The translations under genes were made by a program, and so were the position numbers. The notes below the pieces were generated by a model. That model was given only the letters and a program-made list of their open reading frames with translations. It was not told the origin of the DNA and searched no databases. Shown here piece after piece: positions 37,666-48,914 of a stretch of DNA of 64,000 nt (position 1 is the first letter of the stretch; every line of letters begins with the position of its first letter). Origin of the DNA: Lysobacterales bacterium (GTDB taxonomy: Bacteria > Pseudomonadota > Gammaproteobacteria > Xanthomonadales > Rhodanobacteraceae); assembly GCA_015655335.1 (NCBI GenBank), contig JAATFF010000089.1:1-64000 (forward strand). The letters run 5' to 3'.

Positions 37666-39756
37666 TTGATCGGCCCCCTGAACTGGCGCATGAAGCGCCT
37701 GAAGTACCTGACGCAACGTGTGATGGGTAGCATGACCCAACGTGGCCTGAGGGGCACGATGGCGCGTATTGCCCAGGAATTTCGCCCTCCCACGGTCAGC
37801 GCGCCCACATGGACGCTGGAGCCTGCGGATCAACCTTTCGCACCCTTCGAGCTTCCGACCAACGAGACACCGTTGGTGTCCGTGATCATTCCGGTGTACG
37901 GCAAGCTGTCGTATACGTTGGCTTGTCTACGCTCCATCGCACGCCACGGTGCCAAGACGCCTTTCGAGGTGATCGTCGTCGACGATGCGTCTACCGACGC
38001 AACGGCTACCACGCTCGCGCAGGTATCTGGACTGCGGCTCCTGCAGAACTCACGCAATCTCGGCTTCATAGGCAGCTGCAACGCCGGCGCAGAGACGGCA
38101 CGAGGGTCGCATCTGCTGTTTCTCAACAACGACACGCAAGTCACGCCGGGCTGGCTCGATCGACTGCTCGATTGTTTCCACGAAGAACGCGATTGCGGCA
38201 TAGCGGGCAGCCGTCTGATCTATCCCGATGGACGATTGCAAGAAGCCGGCGGCATCATTTTCTCCAACGCAGATGGATGGAATTACGGGCGCTTCGAGCA
38301 GCCTGATAACCCCGAGTTTCTCTATCGTCGTGACGCCGATTATGTTTCGGGCGCGTCGCTGATGATCGACGCTGCGCTCTTTGGGCAGCTAGGTGGTTTC
38401 GACAGCCGCTACGCGCCGGCGTATTACGAAGATACTGATCTGGCATTCGCGGCTCGCGCGATGGGCAAGCGTGTTATCTATCAGCCCGAAAGCCTGATCA
38501 TTCATTTCGAAGGCATCAGTTCGGGAACCGATCTGCAAGCAGGCGTAAAGCAGTATCAACTCGTCAACAAAACCAAGTTCGCCGATAAATGGGCAGCAGT
38601 GTTGGCAAACCAACCGGCACCCAATACACCGGCGAAGGATGCCATCCAACACCGCCATCGCCCGCATATCCTCATTCTCGATGCCCTGACGCCCGACGCT
38701 TCACGCGACTCTGGCTCGTTGCGCATGGTCAACATCATGCGGTTGCTTGGCGAGATGGGTTGGCGTGTGAGCTTCATGGCCGACAATCGAATCGCCAGCC
38801 ACGAAGAAATTCTCCAACTTGGCCGCATCGGAGTGCATACGCTGTGCAAGCCATGGTCGCCTTCGCTTGCGCGCTGGTTGGCCAGCGAAAGCAACACCGT
38901 GCAAGCGGTGATGATGTGCAGGCACTACGTCGCCACACCCAATCTCGATCTGGTGCGCCGACTTGCACCCGGCGCCAAGACGATCTTCGATACCGTCGAC
39001 CTGCATTTTCTGCGCGAACAACGTGCCGCCGAGCACACTAACAACAAAGCCATAGCCAACCAGGCCAATGCATCGCGGCAGAGAGAGCTGGCGTTGATAC
39101 GTGCTTGCGACGTCACTTTGGTGGTGAGCCCGGTCGAGCAAGCGTTATTGTCGCGGGAAGTTCCCGAAGCGAAAGTGGAACTCCTTTCCAACATCCACGA
39201 AGTCTTTGGTCGCGGCGCCGGTTTCGCCGAGCGCAAAGACTTGGTTTTCGTGGGAGGCTTTGGCCATCCCCCGAATGTCGATGCGGTGAACTGGCTCGTC
39301 AGCGAAATCTATCCGCGCATCCGCGCCGCGCGACCGGAGATCGCCCTTCATCTGATCGGCGATATTCCCGACTCTGAACGTTCACAACTCAGCGGCCCGG
39401 GGATCCATATCCATGGCCGCGTGAGTGATCTTCGCCCATGGATGGAAGGATGCCGCATCGCACTGGCGCCGCTGCGTTACGGCGCCGGCGTCAAGGGCAA
39501 GGTCAACATGGCCATGAGCCATGGCTTGCCCGTGGTAGCGACCAGCGTCGCTGCCGAAGGCATGCAGCTGCATCACGGCGACAACATCTTGGTCGGCGAT
39601 GATGCCGATGCCTTCGCTTCAGCGGTGCTGCGTCTCGATGACGACGATTCGCTTTGGCTGCGCTTATCCGAACGCGGGCTGGACAACATCCGCCAGCATT
39701 TTTCGTTCGACGCCGCACGCGAGGCCTTGCGCCGGACTCTCCCCAGCATCTCCTGA
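37666..39756 (+). CDS. Bi-domain glycosyltransferase (GT2 plus GT4-like)
   Basis: [46 protein letters not shown]-terminal FVGGFGHPPNVDAVNWL and APLRYGAGVKGKVNMAMSHGLPVVATSV. Confidence 0.9.
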   Translation: MIGPLNWRMKRLKYLTQRVMGSMTQRGLRGTMARIAQEFRPPTVSAPTWTLEPADQPFAPFELPTNETPLVSVIIPVYGKLSYTLACLRSIARHGAKTPFEVIVVDDASTDATATTLAQVSGLRLLQNSRNLGFIGSCNAGAETARGSHLLFLNNDTQVTPGWLDRLLDCFHEERDCGIAGSRLIYPDGRLQEAGGIIFSNADGWNYGRFEQPDNPEFLYRRDADYVSGASLMIDAALFGQLGGFDSRYAPAYYEDTDLAFAARAMGKRVIYQPESLIIHFEGISSGTDLQAGVKQYQLVNKTKFADKWAAVLANQPAPNTPAKDAIQHRHRPHILILDALTPDASRDSGSLRMVNIMRLLGEMGWRVSFMADNRIASHEEILQLGRIGVHTLCKPWSPSLARWLASESNTVQAVMMCRHYVATPNLDLVRRLAPGAKTIFDTVDLHFLREQRAAEHTNNKAIANQANASRQRELALIRACDVTLVVSPVEQALLSREVPEAKVELLSNIHEVFGRGAGFAERKDLVFVGGFGHPPNVDAVNWLVSEIYPRIRAARPEIALHLIGDIPDSERSQLSGPGIHIHGRVSDLRPWMEGCRIALAPLRYGAGVKGKVNMAMSHGLPVVATSVAAEGMQLHHGDNILVGDDADAFASAVLRLDDDDSLWLRLSERGLDNIRQHFSFDAAREALRRTLPSIS

Positions 39757-39895
39757 TTTCCCTCCGGAAAGCTGATTGAGCACGGCCACCCGGCGTGGAA
39801 ACGGGACCATTCGTGCCCGGATGGTCCATCGGTTAGAATATCTGTTTGCGTAACCAATCCAAGCGCCCCATGGGCGCCTGTTTGAAGGAACCACG

Positions 39896-40642
39896 ATGAA
39901 GATTCTGGTCGGCTACAAGCGTGTGGTGGACTACAACGTCCGCATCCAGGTCAAGCCCGACGGCACCGGTGTGGTGACCGATGGCGTAAAGCTTTCCGCC
40001 AATCCGTTCGACGATATCGCGCTGGAAGAGGCATTGCGTCTGCGCGAGAAGGGCGTGGCAGAGGAAGTCGTGGTGGTGGGGATCGGTCCGGCCGACCTTA
40101 CCGCGCATTTGCGCAACGGCCTGGCAATGGGTGCGAACCGCGCTATTCACGTTGTTACCGCCGATGCCGTGCAACCGCTGACCGCGGCCCGCGTACTCCA
40201 GAAACTGGTAGAAAAGGAACAACCCGGCCTGGTCATACTCGGCAAGCAAGCCATCGACGATGACGCCAACCAAACCGGCCAGATGCTAGCCGCACTTTGG
40301 GATCGCCCGCAGGCCACCTTCGCCAGCAAGGTCGAGATCGCCAACGGCAAGGTCACGGTGACACGCGAAGTGGATGCGGGTCTTGAGACGATCGAGGCTG
40401 AGCTTCCGGCAGTGATCACGACCGATCTGCGTTTGAACGAGCCGCGCTTCATCAAGCTGCCGGACATCATGAAAGCTAAATCCAAGCCCATCGACTCCAT
40501 CGAGTTCGCTTCGCTAGGCGTCGACAAGCACGATCAGCTCAAGACCACCCACTACGCCGCACCCGCCAAACGCAGCAAGGGCGTCATGGTGAAGGACGCA
40601 GCCGAACTGGTTGCCGCGCTGAAGCAGAAGGGTCTGCTGTAA
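39896..40642 (+). CDS. etfB: Electron transfer flavoprotein beta subunit
   Basis: MKILVGYKRVVDYNVRIQVKPDGTGV; VILGKQAIDDDANQTGQMLAALWD. Confidence 0.97.
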   Translation: MKILVGYKRVVDYNVRIQVKPDGTGVVTDGVKLSANPFDDIALEEALRLREKGVAEEVVVVGIGPADLTAHLRNGLAMGANRAIHVVTADAVQPLTAARVLQKLVEKEQPGLVILGKQAIDDDANQTGQMLAALWDRPQATFASKVEIANGKVTVTREVDAGLETIEAELPAVITTDLRLNEPRFIKLPDIMKAKSKPIDSIEFASLGVDKHDQLKTTHYAAPAKRSKGVMVKDAAELVAALKQKGLL

Positions 40643-40668
40643 GCAGCCCCTGGATTGAGGAGACACTC

Positions 40669-41613
40669 ATGAGCAAAATCCTGGTTATCGCCGAACATCT
40701 GGGCGGCAAATTGAACCCCTCCACGGCGCGTGCCGTAAGCGCTGCCGTTGCGGTAAAGCCTGAAGCCGTCGATGTGCTGGTGCTTGCAGACAACGTCGAC
40801 GCGATTGCAGCAGAAGCCGCGAAGATCGAAGGAGTAAGCCGCGTACTCACAGTGATGCGCGCGGAAAATGCACACCCGCTCGCGGCCATACTGGCGCCGC
40901 AGATCGCGAAGGCCGCGGCTGGTTACAGCCACGTGTTTGCACCCTCTACAACCTTCGGTAAGGACGTTGCCCCACGCGTCGCCGCGTTGCTCGGTGTTGC
41001 GCAAGTCAGCGATGTGATGAGCGTGGAAAGTAGCCACAGCTTCAAGCGCCCGATCTATGCCGGCAACGCCATCATTACCGTAGAGGCCGACGCCGCACAC
41101 ACGGTTGTCGCCACGATCCGCACCGCCTCCTGGTCAGCGGCCGCTGACGACTCCAGCAGCGCGCCCATCGAGGCGCTCAATCTGGATGTAGCACTGCCCA
41201 CACACACCCGCTTCGTCGAACTGAAACAGGGCAAGAGCGACCGTCCGGATCTGCAGAGCGCTAGCAAGGTCGTCTCCGGCGGCCGTGGCGTGGGCTCGAA
41301 AGAAAACTTCGAAATCATCTACAAGTTCGCCGACAAGATCGGCGCGGCGGTGGGCGCCTCACGCGCCGCCGTGGATGCCGGCTATGTACCGAACGAACTT
41401 CAGGTCGGCCAGACCGGCAAGATCATCGCGCCAGAGCTGTACATGGCCATTGGCATTTCTGGTGCCATTCAGCACCTAACCGGCATCAAGGACGCCGGCA
41501 CCATTGTGGCGATCAACAAGGACGGCGAGGCACCGATTTTCGAAGTGGCCGATATCGGCCTGGTCGGCGATCTGTTCAAGCTGATCCCCGAGCTGGAGCA
41601 GGCCATCGGCTAA
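40669..41613 (+). CDS. etfA: Electron transfer flavoprotein alpha subunit
   Basis: VVSGGRGVGSKENFEI; PELYMAIGISGAIQHLTGIKDAGTIVAINKD. Confidence 0.97.
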   Translation: MSKILVIAEHLGGKLNPSTARAVSAAVAVKPEAVDVLVLADNVDAIAAEAAKIEGVSRVLTVMRAENAHPLAAILAPQIAKAAAGYSHVFAPSTTFGKDVAPRVAALLGVAQVSDVMSVESSHSFKRPIYAGNAIITVEADAAHTVVATIRTASWSAAADDSSSAPIEALNLDVALPTHTRFVELKQGKSDRPDLQSASKVVSGGRGVGSKENFEIIYKFADKIGAAVGASRAAVDAGYVPNELQVGQTGKIIAPELYMAIGISGAIQHLTGIKDAGTIVAINKDGEAPIFEVADIGLVGDLFKLIPELEQAIG

Positions 41614-41635
41614 GCTCACAACTCAAACTGTAGAA

Positions 41636-41669
41636 AAGAAAAGGCGGCTTTAGGCCGCCTTTTCTTTTC
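41636..41669. terminator. Bidirectional terminator after etfA
   Basis: AGAAAAGGCGGC-tttag-GCCGCCTTTTCTTTT. Confidence 0.9.
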
Positions 41670-41687
41670 TAGTCTGACTAAGTCGAC

Positions 41688-42854
41688 TCAGCTGCCCACA
41701 ATGGCATGCACGGTATCGATGACACGATCTACGTCGCCGTCCGAAAGCGTCACGGATAGCGGCAGACTAACGGTTTCGCGCCCAAGCTTCATCGCGTGCG
41801 GCCATCGCTCCGGAGACCAACCAAATCGATGCTGGTAATACGGATGCTCTGGTATCGAAAGGTAGTGGACCCCCGTACCAATTCGCGCATCGTTCATCGC
41901 TTCCAGAAATTCATCGCGTTCGATGCCGCAGCGCTTGGCGTCGATCATCACGGTATACAGATGATGGCCATGATGGGTGTCGGCTTCTGCGGGCGCAGGT
42001 AACGTCATCGGCAACCCGGCGAACGCGTCGTTATACCGTTGCCAAATTTCCGCACGTCGTCGCCAGCTCACCTCGACGCGCGACAACTGATGCAGACCGA
42101 TCGCCGCCTGTACGTCCATCATGTTGTATTTGAACCCGCACTCCACAACCTGATAATGCTTGTAGCCTTTGTCACCAAAGCGATGCCAGGCGTCCTGGCT
42201 CATACCGTGTAGTGCAAGAATACGTGCACGCGCCATTTGCTCTTCGCTGCGCCCCACGATCATCCCGCCTTCGCCCGTTACGACGTTCTTGGTAACGTAA
42301 AAGCTAAAGCAACCAAAATCGCCAAAAGTGCCTAAGGCCTGCCCTCGATATTCGGCCTCGACGGCATGCGCACAATCTTCGATGACGACCAAGTTGTGTT
42401 TGCGCGCGATGTCCATGATCCGATCCATCTCGCAAGGTCGCCCCGCAAAGTGCACGGGCAGAATCGCGCGTGTCCGTGGCGTGATTGCCGCCTCGATGGC
42501 AGACGGGTCGATGTTCTGGCTAACGGGATCCACATCGGCAAGCACGGGCACGAGGCCCGCATGAAGAATTGCGTTGACGGTTGCGCAGAACGTCAGAGGC
42601 GTGGTGATCACCTCCGAACCGGGCTCCATATCTGCCGCCAGCATGCTTACGTGCAGCGCTGCCGTGCAGGAATTGACGGCGGCGACCTGCTGTGGGAGAA
42701 CTCCGCGAAACATCGCGAAGTCGCGCTCGAACTGGGCCACGCGCGGACCGGTGCCAAGCCATCCGGAACGAAGACAAGCGACGACCTCGGCGATCTCCGC
42801 CTCGTCGATCTGCGGTGCTCCGAAAACCAGGAATGGTGGCCGTGATGACTGCAT
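41688..42854 (-). CDS. DegT/DnrJ/EryC1/StrS PLP-dependent sugar aminotransferase
   Basis: PLTFCATVNAILHAGLVPVLADVD, VIEDCAHAVEAEYRG, FSFYVTKNVVTGEGGMIV; ATG at 42854. Confidence 0.93.
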   Translation of the reverse strand: MQSSRPPFLVFGAPQIDEAEIAEVVACLRSGWLGTGPRVAQFERDFAMFRGVLPQQVAAVNSCTAALHVSMLAADMEPGSEVITTPLTFCATVNAILHAGLVPVLADVDPVSQNIDPSAIEAAITPRTRAILPVHFAGRPCEMDRIMDIARKHNLVVIEDCAHAVEAEYRGQALGTFGDFGCFSFYVTKNVVTGEGGMIVGRSEEQMARARILALHGMSQDAWHRFGDKGYKHYQVVECGFKYNMMDVQAAIGLHQLSRVEVSWRRRAEIWQRYNDAFAGLPMTLPAPAEADTHHGHHLYTVMIDAKRCGIERDEFLEAMNDARIGTGVHYLSIPEHPYYQHRFGWSPERWPHAMKLGRETVSLPLSVTLSDGDVDRVIDTVHAIVGS

Positions 42855-42971
42855 GCTCGATTCCGTGTCAATACAAGAGAAGTGATCGCGAAACCCATCG
42901 GCGAACATCCAGACACGCAATGTCACCGCGACAATCTTGGCACGCAGTATGCCCGCTTCTGAAATACTGGA

Positions 42972-44828
42972 TCAGTGGCTTTCGGATGGAAGCAGGCGCT
43001 CCACCAGCTGCTCCACCATGTTCTCAAGCCCCCTATCGCCCGTATGCAAATGCACCTCCGGTGTTTCCGGTGCTTCGTAGGGAGAATCGATGCCTGTGAA
43101 ATTACTGATTTCTCCAGCCCTTGCCTTGCGATACAGACCCTTCGGGTCGCGCCGCTCGCACTCTTCCAGCGACGTATCGACGAAAACCTCGAGGAATTCT
43201 CCGTCCGCAAACAGATTCCGAGCAAACTCACGCTCGCTTCGGAACGGGGAAATCACGCAAACCAGCACGATCAACCCGGCATCGACCATCAAATGCGCCA
43301 CCTCGGCCACACGGCGCACATTTTCGACGCGCGCCTCGGCGGTAAAGCCCAGGTCGCGATTTAGCCCATGGCGCAGGTTGTCGCCGTCCATCAGATACGT
43401 GTGGTAGCCGAGCGAGCCAAGACGGCGTTCAAGCAGATTGGCAATCGTCGACTTGCCCGCACCCGAAAGGCCCGTGAACCATAAGCATCTCGGTTGTTGC
43501 CCTTTGCTTCGCGCGCGCGCCTGCTTGTCCACATCCACGTGCTGCCAGTGCACATTGGTGGCCCGATGCAGGGCGAAATCCAGCATGCCACAAGCCACCG
43601 TGGCGTAAGTTTGCCGATCAATCAGGATGAAGCCGCCTAGGGAATGATTCGCGGCGTAAGTCTCGAAGGCGACCGGATGGTCGAGATCGATATTGCAATA
43701 GCCAACCTCGTTCAAGTCGAGGCGATGCGCGGCTAGCCTGGCTTGTGTGTTCACGTCGACCTTGTGCTTGATTGACGTAATACGTGCATTGACGATTCGG
43801 GTTCCTATCTTGAGCCAGTAGCCCCGATTTGGCAGCAACGCCTCATCGCCCATCCATAACACGTGCGCGGCAAACTGATCAGCCTCCGACGTCGGACGCG
43901 CGGCATCGGCGATAACATCACCGCGACTAATGTCGACCTCACGGTCGAGGGTCAATGTCACTGCTTGACCGGCGTGCGCCTCTGGCAGATCGCCATCGGC
44001 GGTCACGATACGCGTCACGCGTGCCCGACTGGTGCCTGGCTGGACAACGATTTCGTCGCCCGCTTTTACTCGGCCGCCACAGATCGTCCCTGCATAGCCG
44101 CGAAAACTTTGATCTGGGCGATTAACCCATTGCACCGGCATGCGAAATTCACTGACCTGCTGTGATTGCACGCTGACCGTTTCCAACACTTCAAGCAGCG
44201 CGGGACCACCGTACCAGGACATACGTGCGGAACACGAACCCACATTGTCGCCACTCAGTGCAGCGACTGGAAGCGCGTACACTGAGGTGATACCAAGCTG
44301 GTCGGCCAATACTCGGTACTCTGCCTCAATGGTCTCGTAGGTCTCTTGCTTGTAACCGACAAGATCCATCTTGTTTACGGCCAATACGACTTTGCGAATA
44401 CCTAGCAGCGCGCAGATGTAACTGTGGCGACGAGTTTGCGGTAGCAGCCCTTTTCGTGCGTCGACCAGCACTACTGCCAGATCGGCATGCGACGCCCCGG
44501 TAGCCATATTGCGCGTGTATTGCTCATGTCCTGGGCAATCGGCGACAACGAAGCTACGTCGTGCACTGCGAAAGTAACGGTAAGCCACATCGATGGTGAT
44601 GCCCTGTTGGCGTTCGGCGTCGAGTCCGTCGGTCAATAGGGAAAAATCCAATACATCGCCGTTGGGATATTGGCGATGACTATCGCGTCGAAGCGCATCG
44701 AGCTGATCGTCGGGAAGCATCCCCGTGTCATAGAGCAGCCGGCCCAGCAACGTGCTTTTGCCGTCGTCTACACTTCCACAGGTAATAAAACGCAATAGAT
44801 TACGAGCAGAGGATTCGCTGATGGCCAT
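42972..44828 (-). CDS. cysNC: Bifunctional sulfate adenylyltransferase subunit 1/adenylylsulfate kinase (CysN-CysC)
   Basis: CysN GTPase ([42 protein letters not shown]) fused to APS kinase ([20 protein letters not shown]). Confidence 0.96.
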   Translation of the reverse strand: MAISESSARNLLRFITCGSVDDGKSTLLGRLLYDTGMLPDDQLDALRRDSHRQYPNGDVLDFSLLTDGLDAERQQGITIDVAYRYFRSARRSFVVADCPGHEQYTRNMATGASHADLAVVLVDARKGLLPQTRRHSYICALLGIRKVVLAVNKMDLVGYKQETYETIEAEYRVLADQLGITSVYALPVAALSGDNVGSCSARMSWYGGPALLEVLETVSVQSQQVSEFRMPVQWVNRPDQSFRGYAGTICGGRVKAGDEIVVQPGTSRARVTRIVTADGDLPEAHAGQAVTLTLDREVDISRGDVIADAARPTSEADQFAAHVLWMGDEALLPNRGYWLKIGTRIVNARITSIKHKVDVNTQARLAAHRLDLNEVGYCNIDLDHPVAFETYAANHSLGGFILIDRQTYATVACGMLDFALHRATNVHWQHVDVDKQARARSKGQQPRCLWFTGLSGAGKSTIANLLERRLGSLGYHTYLMDGDNLRHGLNRDLGFTAEARVENVRRVAEVAHLMVDAGLIVLVCVISPFRSEREFARNLFADGEFLEVFVDTSLEECERRDPKGLYRKARAGEISNFTGIDSPYEAPETPEVHLHTGDRGLENMVEQLVERLLPSESH

Positions 44829-45736
44829 TAGAAATAGCCCTCTTGCTTCTTGCGTTCCATGGAAGCAGAGGGGTCGTGATCGATCACTCGACCCTGTCGC
44901 TCGGAACTGCGCGAATGAGTCATCTCAACAATGATGTCATCCAGCGTACTTGCCGACGACTCGACGGCCCCCGTTAGCGGGTAGCAGCCCAGTGTGCGGA
45001 AACGCACCGTGCGCATTTCCACTGTCTCGCCAGGGCGCAAAATGAAACGCTCATCGTCAACCATGATCAGCGCGCCATCCCGCTCGATTACCGGACGCTC
45101 CTTGGCGAAGTAAAGCGGCACGACGGGGATGCTTTCACGCCGGATGTAATGCCATACATCCATCTCGGTCCAGTTCGACATGGGAAAAACTCGTACGCTT
45201 TCGCCTTTGTGAATATGGGTATTGTAGAGATTCCATAATTCGGGGCGCTGGCGTTTGGGATCCCAATGATGTTGCGCGTTACGAAATGAGAACACACGCT
45301 CTTTCGCGCGAGATTTTTCTTCATCTCGACGGGCGCCACCGATCGCGGCATCGAATTGGTACTTGTCCAAGGCCTGCTTGAGCGCGGCAGTCTTCATGAC
45401 ATCCGTGTGCACCGTGGCACCATGTACCAGCGGCGAGATGCCCTGGCGCACGCCGTCCTCGTTGATGTGAATCAGCAACTGCACGTCACCGGCAGCGGCC
45501 ACCTGATCGCGAAACGCTATCATCTCGCGGAACTTCCAAGTGGTATCAACGTGCAGCAGGGGAATCGGCGGCCGTGCGGGATAGAACGCCTTTCGCAGTA
45601 AATGCAGAAGAACGGATGAGTCCTTGCCGATCGAGTACAGCATGACTGATCGCTGGAAGCCGGCTGCGACCTCACGAAAGATGTGGATGCTCTCGGCTTC
45701 AAGCGTATCGAGCTGCGAAAACGGAGTGTTCATCAA
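44828..45736 (-). CDS. cysD: Sulfate adenylyltransferase subunit 2
   Basis: [46 protein letters not shown] overlap with cysNC. Confidence 0.97.
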   Translation of the reverse strand: MMNTPFSQLDTLEAESIHIFREVAAGFQRSVMLYSIGKDSSVLLHLLRKAFYPARPPIPLLHVDTTWKFREMIAFRDQVAAAGDVQLLIHINEDGVRQGISPLVHGATVHTDVMKTAALKQALDKYQFDAAIGGARRDEEKSRAKERVFSFRNAQHHWDPKRQRPELWNLYNTHIHKGESVRVFPMSNWTEMDVWHYIRRESIPVVPLYFAKERPVIERDGALIMVDDERFILRPGETVEMRTVRFRTLGCYPLTGAVESSASTLDDIIVEMTHSRSSERQGRVIDHDPSASMERKKQEGYF

Positions 45737-46044
45737 TTCATTCGCTTGCCATCAAATTGTATTTTGCCACGTTGATGGCAGATGCACAGGGCAACATGCA
45801 TCGACCCGCGGTTCAAAGCGGCCCGTAGCCCGATGCCGATGCTTGCTGCAAAATCTTGCGTAGCGATAGCCACGAAGACGTTGAGTGTGTATGAAATGGC
45901 CATTGGCGCAAAGCATTCGCAGGCCCAAGGGAGTATAACCAGGCGTCACAACAGCACCGAAGACCTATGCGAACGAGCCTCGTCGTCGAATGTATTCATC
46001 TAGCTCATTTAATCCTTTCCGCATATACGCCAGGCAGCATTTAA

Positions 46045-47382
46045 TCAGCGCGGTTGCTTTGTGCCGACGCCTTTACGGAGTAAAACACTCGCCATAGGTG
46101 CATGCTCGACTGTCTTCGCACGAAGAGGAACTGCAGGTGATGATGCACGGCGATGGGCATATCGGCTAAATACCCGGGCGGCGAAGTTACCGAGTCCCGC
46201 TCTGCGAATGAAAGCGTAAATGCCTGCACCGGCCAGCGCCGATGCCAGCCAGAGATAGCCCCCGATACTCAAGGGACGTTGCCCGTACAAACTTTCCGCC
46301 AATATCGCCGTTCCTGCCAACAATACGTAGGCCGCCAATACCAAACCGCACCAATTCAACCCACTGGCAAGCTTGGCAACCTTCTCCTGCGCTGAGCGAT
46401 ATTCGTTATCCAATCCAATCATGAAGTCAATACGCTCGCTGAACCCTTCTTCAAATTCAGCTCGAGAGACGGGGCAAGGCACGTAGCCATCGAACGGTCG
46501 CTGCAGCTGCTCACTCAACTCAAGAGCTCGCTCTATTACTACGGAGTCGGTTTTGGGATCGTGAGCACGAAAATCAACGGGAACTTCTGAGCTGTTGATC
46601 TTGCGAGCAACCGGCTCGGTGCACGACTCCGTGAACGGCTCGTCCAGAAATTCTAATAACCCCTGGAGTGCCCATTCGGGCCTATGCACAAGATCGTCGT
46701 AGCGCAACCGATGCACTACATCTGATCCAAGTGCACGCTCAGCCTGCACGCAAGCTTGCACGGTACCAAGCCAATACTCATACGCCTGTTGCTCCGTATC
46801 CACCAGACCGCAATGGCCGCTAGGCTTGAAATTCAGAATTGAATTCACGACGGAACGAACATCGCGCACGATGTGCACGAACTTGGCGTCCGGAAAAAGC
46901 TTCTTTAGGCCGCAGATATAGAACGAATACTCAGGGGTCCCATCGACCCAGCGCAATTTTGGCTCAGAACTGGACCGGGAGATGTTGAAATTCGGATCAT
47001 GCTGAGACGGAGATCGTTCGGCGGCCTGCCTGCAACTTTTCTCCAGTCGCTGACGATGGCGACGAATCATTGCATCGATGCCGTCGCCGAACGTCTGGAA
47101 AAACGTTTCCCGATCGACGCCGAGGGCATTCAGCTGCGAACGCTCGCCGTGCATTTTGCCGACCCGGTAGCAGACGCCTACGTCTACCGCGAACTCGCCC
47201 ATCCAGTCCGATTCTTCTTGGGGCAAGATGTTCGGATGCTGCCCTAGGCACCATGTGAGTATGCTCGTTCCTGATCGCGGTGAGCCGACCACAAAGATAG
47301 GGCCCCTTGCATGCCTTGTTTCAAATTCAGACATCCATTGGCTCCCCAGCCCGGAAATTTTGGCACGCACGTCTAGATTCAC
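46045..47382 (-). CDS. Sulfotransferase-family protein with C-terminal TM helices
   Basis: 5'-PSB-like GSPRSGTSILTWCLGQHP, 3'-PB-like HIVRDVRSVVNSIL, then two hydrophobic helices. Confidence 0.87.
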   Translation of the reverse strand: MNLDVRAKISGLGSQWMSEFETRHARGPIFVVGSPRSGTSILTWCLGQHPNILPQEESDWMGEFAVDVGVCYRVGKMHGERSQLNALGVDRETFFQTFGDGIDAMIRRHRQRLEKSCRQAAERSPSQHDPNFNISRSSSEPKLRWVDGTPEYSFYICGLKKLFPDAKFVHIVRDVRSVVNSILNFKPSGHCGLVDTEQQAYEYWLGTVQACVQAERALGSDVVHRLRYDDLVHRPEWALQGLLEFLDEPFTESCTEPVARKINSSEVPVDFRAHDPKTDSVVIERALELSEQLQRPFDGYVPCPVSRAEFEEGFSERIDFMIGLDNEYRSAQEKVAKLASGLNWCGLVLAAYVLLAGTAILAESLYGQRPLSIGGYLWLASALAGAGIYAFIRRAGLGNFAARVFSRYAHRRASSPAVPLRAKTVEHAPMASVLLRKGVGTKQPR

Positions 47383-47831
47383 CGCGTAGCCAAAAAAAAC
47401 TATGCTCTACGGCGCCCTCAGTCTCCCAAGGCCTACTCAGGCCAGGATCAGGTGCCCTAATTGTCAGGCAGGCGCAAGATTACCTTTTTTGGACGCCAAT
47501 ACATAGTCAGGTGTATCACGGCTCGAAATTGGCTGGGTACGAAGCAGATATCCAAAAATCGCGCAGATATTACGACCCAGCTTCAAGGAACGGCCCTTTC
47601 AGCACCTTCCGACGAGAAATAGATGTCACTTAAGCTCGTATTCCGCGAATACCGCTTGGTGGATTCCCATCGCCGATGCAGATCCATCTACCGTTAATAC
47701 GTCGTACGGTGCCGTTGGAAGCTCATCGAACCGACGCTATGCCGGCGTCGGCCATATTAAGGAAATCGACTGTCCGGCCAATAACGCTAGTGCGGATATA
47801 CTTTCTACGTCTCGTACAAGGGTGTCCGGGT

Positions 47832-48729
47832 ATGAGCAACGACGATGCTGCATTGCCTCACCGATCGGAACAGCCAGATCTCTGGCAGCTTTGATTTCAC
47901 TCGCTTGAGGAATGCCGACAGGCTCTGGAAGCAAATGTTCCTCGATTCCGGGCCAGACGAGCCATTGAGCAAGAGCTTCAGGAACGACTAAATACGCGGG
48001 ATCAAGCCATTCTCCCCGGGTACTGCTGGGTTTGTCGGGACGTCCGTGCCTTTACGTATGACATGCGCTATTCAGATGGGAGGCGTGTCAACTGGCGTGA
48101 ACGGATCGTATGTCCCTCCTGCCGTCTCAATAACCGTCTTCGACTATCCGTCCAGATCTTGGAGCGATTGGTGGAAGACACCAGACCGAGTATCTACCTG
48201 ACCGAGCAGGTCACGCCGTTGGCGAGTTACATCGCCACTCGCTTTCCATCGGCGACCATGAGCGAGTATTTAGGCACGGAATTTTCGGCGGGTGAGGTAG
48301 ATGCACGAGGTATCCGTCACGAAAATGTGACATCTCTGAGTTTTGAAGATGAAACATTCGATTTCATCTTGAGTTTCGACGTCTTGGAGCACGTTCCCAA
48401 CTATCGCGCAGCGCTCGCTGAACTTTTCCGAGTGCTAAAACCAAGTGGTCGAATTCTTATCAGCGTCCCGTTTGGGCTTCTAACCGATCGAAACATTGTT
48501 AGGGCCCGAGTGAATGCTGACGGTCGCATAGAGTACCTTCTACCCCCCCGAATACCACGGCAATCCCGTCGATCCAGCGGGTGGCATCCTTTGCTATTAC
48601 CATTTTGGCTGGGAATTCTTGGAAGAATTGCACCCCGTTGGCTTTACTGACGCGTACGTGCTACTGGCCTGGTCACTTGAGTTTGGGCACATAGGCGCCG
48701 AGCAAGTCCTCATTATTGGACAAAAGTAG
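47832..48729 (+). pseudogene. Class I SAM methyltransferase with N-terminal CxxC motifs, disrupted by in-frame TGA and C-tract frameshift
   Basis: Frame after TGA (47892-47894) reads ECRQALEANVPRF...GYCWVCRDVRAF...CPSCRLNNR...FDVLEHVPNYRAALAELFRVLKPSGRILISVPFG; after C7 (48543-48549) homology continues in +1 frame as EYHGNPVDPAGGILCYYHFGWEFLEELHPVGFTDAYVLLAWSLEFGHIGAEQVLIIGQK*. Confidence 0.8.
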
Positions 48730-48914
48730 CCTTCACCAGAGCGCTGCGCATACCTTTACCCTTTGATGCGCGTGGAACGTGCCACTCGCGCACTCAACAG
48801 CGACGTCCGGGACACCCCGGTAGGGCTTTTCGGGCACGTCTCTGGTGCAGCTGTGGTTGACGGGCGCGACCATCTATGGAGCGTTGCAGAGACAGGTTGA
48901 GCCCGCAACCGAAA

